Below, one piece after another: positions 59,190-64,000 of a stretch of 64,000 nucleotides of DNA. Source of the stretch: Diploscapter coronatus (Eukaryota; Nematoda; Chromadorea; Rhabditida; Rhabditidae); assembly GCA_964036155.1 (NCBI GenBank), contig OZ038423.1, positions 38,331,249 to 38,395,248 of the forward strand. The letters run 5' to 3'. The position numbers and the translations under genes were made by a program. Numbering within the stretch: the stretch's first letter is position 1; every line of letters starts with the position of its first letter. Below the pieces are notes generated by a model. It was given only the letters and a program-made list of their open reading frames with translations. It searched no databases and was not told where the DNA came from.

Positions 59190-59994
59190 TATATATACAC
59201 CGCGATTCCTCGCTAACAGTCAAGGAAAGGAGTGTAGTGTTGAAGGGGCAGGGACGCAGAGTTTTTTTTGGAGGGAGAGCATCAACGTTGTGAGTGTTAT
59301 TTTGCGGATCAACATACGACGAGCCCAGTTGTGAACTCTTTCTCGATTTTCTTCTAATTTTTTTCGTAATTATCCTCATTTTCGGCACAATTTTGTGCAT
59401 TTCATTCAAGAATTAACTAGTGTGAATGAAATTAATGACTTTCACAGCTGTTTTCTTGAATCAAATGCACGAAATTGGGAATATTTCAAAGTTACAAGCA
59501 ACATTGCAAAATTTTGGGTAGAAATGAAACCTAAACATAAGAAACGTTAGAAATTAGTCAAATTATCCAAAATTCAACAAAATGAAGAAAAATTCATGTG
59601 CTCAGTGTAAAAAGGTGTAAACACAGAGTGAAAAGGCTAAAGCGCCAGAGAAATGGAGGCTGTTAGAGGGGAATCGCGGTGGCTAGAAGTCAAATTCAAG
59701 TTGAAGTAGACCATTTATAAGGAGAGGAAAACTTTCAATTCACAAAATCAACTAATCAAAGTTCAAAAGTCGTATTTATAGGCATTATAAGTTGAGAGGT
59801 AAATACACCATTCATAGAAATCAGTTAATAATCCCCAGCTTTTCGTAAATACACTAAAATTACTCTCAAAAACTGCTTCAACAACTATAGCAACCCAATA
59901 AAAAATCCTCGAGATCAATTGAAAACCATAGCCAACAAGTAACGATGTATTTATGCAGTAAGCTTAGGGCAGATAATTCACAAGAAGAAATAAC

Positions 59995-60690
59995 TTATTT
60001 CTTGACGAGGCGGAATGATTCTTTCTCCCAGTCCATATCCTCAATAGAAAGCTTTAACTTGCGCAGAGCTTGCATGCCGAGAACGTTGGCGTCTTCGAAG
60101 TGACCTCCCTTGTCGGTTGGCGTCGACATGTGGCACTCGATCACGCTGTTCGGATCCTGAAAATGACCGATTAGTGAAGACACTCAAGTATTCAAATAAA
60201 CTAAAAATATCCCCAAGAACTAGCCTGGATTGCAGCTGGAAGGACTGACGCGAACATATCATCTGGACCAATGAGAGCCTCAATCGTCTTCTTGGCGAGA
60301 AAAGTGCAATTGGAGCCCGTATCCACGATAAACCAAACACGGATCGACTTGACTGGCTTCTTGGAGCGGCGGCAAACGAGACAAGTCATCAAGCGGTTGT
60401 TCGGACCGAAGATCACGCCCTCAGCCGGAAATGCCTGCGGCGGGAACTCTCCTTCGCTCAAGTTCTCAATACCAGTGTATTCGCTCAGCTAAAATTAGAA
60501 AATATTTAAAGCTACTGGAACTCCAAAAGACTTACCTCTTTTAGGCCTTTCTCGTTGATGTCGGTAAACATCATGTCGTGCTGGTTGGGCGGAATAGCCT
60601 CAAACGAGTCATCCGACGACGAAGCCTGAAAAAAGGTGAAATTAGTGAAGAAGTTGATGAAAAACTACTTACCTTATTGTTTTCGGTCAT
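59995..60690 (-). CDS. Small retropepsin-like aspartic protease protein
   Basis: Exons 60673-60690, 60536-60625, 60225-60488 and 59995-60156 encode 177 aa. RVWFIVDTGSNCTF has the hydrophobic-hydrophobic-DTGS active-site pattern, with Asp92, and the later DANVLGMQALRKLKL (about 146-160) matches the second conserved motif of single-domain retropepsins, which act as dimers. A CLVC pair lies before the active site. There is no Gag, reverse transcriptase or integrase sequence next to it, and it has introns and a TTTTCAG acceptor 26 nt before the ATG, so it behaves as a host gene, perhaps domesticated from a retroelement. The third donor is CAG|GCTAGT, a GC type; only this choice keeps the second motif in frame. 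Substrate and role are unknown. It is flanked by the two copies of a 630-bp duplication. Confidence 0.78.
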
Positions 60691-61141
60691 TTTGATGTGA
60701 GCGAAAGAAGCGGAGACTGAAAATGAAACAGTGAGTGAGGCGCAATAAACAGGAAGACACGCAAACGCGAGAAATTTGAATGCGAAAAACAGTTATGAGC
60801 ACAAAAAAGCAAACATTCCGCGTGGGAAACAGCTTGTGTTTGAGGGAGTTTTGTCAAGTTCGCAAAATCAAAAATCAGCGTAATCACGTAAAATTAAAGG
60901 GCTTAAAGCCAAAAATGAGTTCGTCAGAAATCTCCCAGATTACTGCGCTATGTATTTGAAGGTAAAAAATATCAGAATTACACGCGGGATTTATTGAGTG
61001 CGCTAGTGGGAGATAATTTAATGTTCAATTTGTGATGTATTTTTAGTGATTTTACCTAGTTTATGGCGAAAAATGGCGTTAAAAGAATGAAATTTGAGTA
61101 TGGGTATATGGGCGCGCCAGAAACGCCATATATATACTACT
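60691..61141. other. Upstream region of the retropepsin-like gene
   Basis: A candidate trans-splice acceptor (TTTTCAG on the minus strand, boundary 60716/60717) lies here. The rest, up to the duplicated segment, should be the promoter. Nothing else is seen. Confidence 0.45.
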
Positions 61142-61774
61142 TTATCTTTCATAAAATGGAAAAATTAGAATATTCAAGACCTTGAAAAATGAGGAATATT
61201 CCAATTTTCTAGAAAAATCGAAGATAAAGAAGGAAATCAAAAGAGAAAACGAATTTTCTGTGTTCAAATCGAGTAAAATTAGATCCGGAAGATTACGAAG
61301 TGTTTTCTGAAAGTTCCAGAATCGAGTTTCACCGAGAAGAGCCCAGGAAATTACCGAAAAGTCGTAACGAAAAGAGCAATTTCGAAAAGGATGATGTTTA
61401 CAGCAGAATTGGGAACAAAGAAAACGTAAATCGTGTAGGGCGAAAATCGATCAGATATGGTTGCAACGATTTGAACGCTGGTTTCATGGTTTCGAGTCGA
61501 TAAAAAACGAGAATTTTATTCGGAATACTGTTGGGAAACTCGGGAATCTTCTTGGGGGATAGATAAATATTTAAATGAGTACTTTCCTCCCAAAATGGAT
61601 ATTTTTTCTCCAAAAATCGTAAAGATAGCATTTTGGAGGAAAGTAGTTGCAGAAAAAATGAGAAAATTCAAGAAAATCAGAAATTATATCCGTTTTGGAG
61701 CAGTGGGTCTTGAAATCCCCCCTGAGATCAGTAATTTTGGAGGGCGATTTTCATCGTTTGTGAATGGAAATGTA
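61142..61774. repeat. Duplicated 630-bp segment, copy 2 (includes lsm-6 3' end)
   Basis: Same orientation as copy 1. It covers the last eight codons of lsm-6, its 3' UTR and flank, including TTTATT at 61515-61520 (AATAAA on the lsm-6 strand). Since it contains part of a functional gene, it is probably the source copy. Confidence 0.85.
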
Positions 61775-62437
61775 CAACACGTTGTTGCCTCGAATGAACG
61801 CGTCCCCGTACTTGTTCTTCAGCTGTAAAGAAAAACGTTATTCTTTTTAGAAAAGTCAAAATGTTTTAAGACTTTCAATTTTTTTTATAAAAAAAATGAA
61901 AAGATTTCTGTAGCTTTTCAAATAAATAAAAGTCTAGATTACTGGTTTTTCAGAAAGACAGGATTACTGTAGAATGTTTTTTTTTTCATTTTTATTGATT
62001 TCTACTGTACCTGGCCGTCCTGATACTCCTCAGTCTGCTCGAGTGCGATGTTCATGAATCTGGAAAAATCGAAAATAATTTCAAAAATGTTTCAAGTTTC
62101 CTTCAGAATACTTTTTAACTTAAGAATCTCTAAACTCAACGAAATTCATATCATCTAGCTCATGCTATTTTTGGCAGCTGCCATTTGAAGAGATCTATCT
62201 TTGTCCACGCTATTTCGCCTTACTTTCCTTTCCTCCTCTATTTCTAACTATAGGTCTCGTCACCTCGCCATATAGTATTGCCTTTTTCTAGACCATGTTA
62301 ATATTTTCTGGTGTTTTTCCTTACCCATCAAGACAGGCGAGGATACCTCGGTAGTCGACTCCGGAATTCAATTTGACGACGACCGGCTTTCCGATGATCT
62401 GTTTGAGGAACTCGGAGGGGTTTTGGCGCTTCGACAT
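61751..62437 (-). CDS. lsm-6: U6 snRNA-associated Sm-like protein LSM6
   Basis: Exons 62325-62437, 62011-62059 and 61751-61822 encode 77 aa (human LSM6 is 80). LSM6 is a subunit of the Lsm1-7 ring in mRNA decapping and the Lsm2-8 ring on U6 snRNA. Sm1 is seen in GKPVVVKLNSGVDYRGILAC and DGFMNIALEQ, and Sm2 in FIRGNNVLYIS, with the invariant RGNN RNA-binding loop. A TTTTCAG acceptor lies 3 nt upstream of the ATG, typical of a trans-spliced start. The last 24 nt of coding sequence and the 3' flank are duplicated at 58559-59189. Confidence 0.96.
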
Positions 62438-62440
62438 TTT

Positions 62441-63695
62441 CTGAAAACAGCAAAAGAATTCAATTTTCCCAAAATTCACGTCTCTAAAAGTCGAAATATC
62501 CAACGCAAATAAAAGCGCAATTGGGTTTCCCAATTATAGCCCTGAGAAATTCGATCAAATTCTTTATTCGTTGTCAACTCGATATAAACATTGGGACACC
62601 TAAAAAAGCCACTCCCGGTGGATTTTTAATAGGGTCTGAAAAATATGATAAAAAATCGATATCAAAAATCAAATCTTATCAGTTTCAAATGAACAATTTC
62701 CACCCTAATAATCACAAAAATGATAAGAATTTTTGTCAGCTTTAAGGTCCTATCACTTTGGTGATAACTTTCAAAAATCATAATATAAGATGGTGTCAAC
62801 TACGGATGAAATGATAAAAATAGCGTGCCTTGAAGTTTGGATTTCTCCAACTTCCAAGACTCACGGTAAAAGTAAGAATTTTAAACGAGATTTCCGGAGG
62901 TCATTTAAAATTTCTCAAAAATGAAGTAGTAAAAATACCTAAAGTTATCATGAATAGGCGGAAGAAAATGAATTTTATGGCAAAGAATATGTTTCAAAAA
63001 GACGACTACCAAAATTAGTGAGTGTGTAACTGGGTTTGAAAGGACCATGGAGAAATGAAATCTGAAAAATAGTGCAACCTTCAGCAAGATCTTCAAAAAT
63101 AAAGTTTGCATTATTTCCCAAAATTAATATTTTTGTATAAAACAAGAAATTTTCATAGGATTCAAAGAAAACATGGGGCGGCATCAAAGAATGAACGAAG
63201 AAAAACAAATTAGGGAAAAACTTTCACAAATCATCCTGAAAACCCTTCATATTCGAATCACACTCGAGAAAGTACATATTTTGAAAAAAAAATTAGAATA
63301 TTTTCAAGATTATAAGACCGCTTTTTAAGATGTTGAGGTTTGATGGAATACAATGTAAAAAATCAAGTGCACACATACATGTATTTAGGATTTTGTCGGG
63401 AAAAAACTTTCGAAATTTCATTTTTTAAAGTTTCACACAAATTGGATTATCGCTAGACCCGATTGGTTTTCGTGACTTGTTCCTTGGAAAACATCAGAGT
63501 TATCACTTTTTCCTTTCAAAAATAATGAATTGTTGCAAATCTCACCAAGTTTATCTTCATTATCAACATTTTCAAGTGCGAACTTGATAAAATGTCAAGA
63601 CGATATTTTAAAAGGATTTTCAAATAACCAAAAATTTCAAAACTCTGATATCCTCCGGCTCACTTGAAACTACCTCGAACTGACATGACCTTCTC
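62441..63695. other. Intergenic region upstream of lsm-6
   Basis: AT-rich sequence between lsm-6 and the terminal exon of the next gene. It should contain the lsm-6 promoter and the 3' UTR of that gene. No exon, RNA gene or clear repeat was found. Confidence 0.4.
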
Positions 63696-63826
63696 CTAGT
63701 TCTCTCCCTGGCCAGAGTCATCGTCGTCGCCCTCTGCGTCTCTGCAATTGTCGCCCTCCTTCTCCGTCTCTGCCTCCTCGTCCTCGTCGTCAGACTCGTA
63801 CATTCCGTAGTCGTCGTACATGTCGT
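63696..63826 (-). CDS. Last exon of a gene with a very acidic C-terminus (CDC34/UBE2R-like?)
   Basis: After a TTTTCAG acceptor, the exon encodes 43 residues dominated by Asp and Glu (DDMYDDYGMYESDDEDEEAE..., ending DDDDSGQGEN) and then TAG. Upstream exons are beyond the right edge. The acidic tail with DDDDSG near the end reminds me of CDC34/UBE2R ubiquitin-conjugating enzymes, where the tail binds the cullin basic canyon, but many nuclear proteins have such tails. The assignment is a guess. Confidence 0.6.
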
Positions 63827-63901
63827 CTGAAAACAAAGCGATTTTATCGAGTGTTCAATTTGTTATCATAACTAGGCAGGTTTTCAGCTAGATAAAATTT
63901 T

Positions 63902-63996
63902 TGGGGAGGGGTACGCAAAGTTTAATCTTTTTAAGGAAAGTTGATACATAGGAGGGGAGGGCACGCAGCAAGACTCTGGCAGAATATTTTGACTTA
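63902..63996. repeat. Repeat shared with 33644-33735
   Basis: GGGAGGGGTACGCAAAGTTT, then AAAGTTGATACATAGGAGGG and a GCACGCAGCAAGA tract, lines up with the talin-intron sequence at 33644-33735 in the same orientation. It may continue past the window edge. Confidence 0.6.
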
Positions 63997-64000
63997 AGCG

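Larger units (their letters stand above)
57056..59994. other. Region upstream of the zinc-ribbon gene
   Basis: Holds nested MITE-like elements (57118-57412), two candidate upstream exons on the minus strand (57815-57889 and 58415-58483), a foldback around 58290-58390 with GATCTCTTTTC arms, the first copy of the 630-bp duplicated segment (58559-59189), and a foldback at about 59398-59477 with GCATTTCATTCAAGAA arms. No complete gene could be built here. Confidence 0.45.

Noticed and set aside
58559..61774. LTR retrotransposon with 630-bp LTRs around a protease gene
   Set aside because: The right repeat contains authentic lsm-6 coding sequence. There is no reverse transcriptase, integrase, primer-binding site or polypurine tract, and the inner gene has introns.
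62438..62533. N-terminal extension of LSM6 to an upstream in-frame ATG
   Set aside because: A TTTTCAG acceptor lies 3 nt before the family-typical MSKRQNPSEFL start, and the extension has no LSM6 similarity.
1..64000. tRNA, rRNA, snRNA or CRISPR sequences
   Set aside because: No tRNA A/B-box pattern with a foldable cloverleaf, no rRNA-like stretch and no regularly spaced repeats were seen. GGTTCGAAT-like strings (for example near 14116 and 29130) lack the rest of a tRNA.

Overview
The window looks like nematode nuclear DNA, most likely Caenorhabditis or a close rhabditid relative. Introns are short and AT-rich and end in TTTCAG. Coding exons are GC-richer than their surroundings. Several start codons lie 3-50 nt after a TTTCAG-type acceptor, as expected for spliced-leader trans-splicing. 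One gene is a 7-TM chemoreceptor-like protein of nematode type, and the gene set has clear nematode and animal orthologues. No bacterial, plasmid, phage, tRNA, rRNA or CRISPR features were seen. All gene models below were built by hand; splice phases were checked at each junction, and a junction that is ambiguous is named as such.

Layout, left to right. 680-2352 (+): 3' part of a paired-like homeobox gene whose first exons lie left of the window. 3603-7628 (+): mitochondrial pyruvate dehydrogenase phosphatase (PP2C family), 14 exons, 451 aa. 9844-12272 (+): seven-transmembrane chemoreceptor-like gene, 8 exons, 356 aa. 14446-40443 (-): a complete talin gene, 59 exons, 2539 aa, filling 40% of the window. 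46025-47867 (-): small proline-rich protein with a PPxY motif. 47917-49000 (+): dCMP deaminase, head-to-head with the previous gene. 49769-51605 (-): autophagy protein ATG5. 52075-57055 (-): unrecognised protein with a zinc-ribbon-like N-terminus and a Pro/Gln-rich C-terminus, 5' end unresolved. 59995-60690 (-): small retropepsin-like aspartic protease gene. 61751-62437 (-): LSM6. 63696-63826 (-): last exon of a gene with a very acidic tail.

Many unrelated functions sit side by side: transcription, mitochondrial metabolism, chemosensation, integrin adhesion, nucleotide metabolism, autophagy and RNA decay. I see no single pathway. The unrecognised zinc-ribbon gene and atg-5 are close and co-oriented and could be an operon. 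The deaminase and the PPxY gene are divergent with start codons only 49 bp apart.

The non-coding part is rich in small inverted-repeat (MITE-like) elements. Several share one internal stem-loop core but have different ends, and one is nested in another with a TAA target duplication. One copy ends next to the talin stop codon. A dispersed GAAATAGT-centred motif is dense in the 5' introns and upstream region of talin. A segment of about 630 bp containing the last codons of lsm-6 is present twice, on either side of the retropepsin-like gene. Four of roughly 120 introns appear to use GC-AG rather than GT-AG ends.
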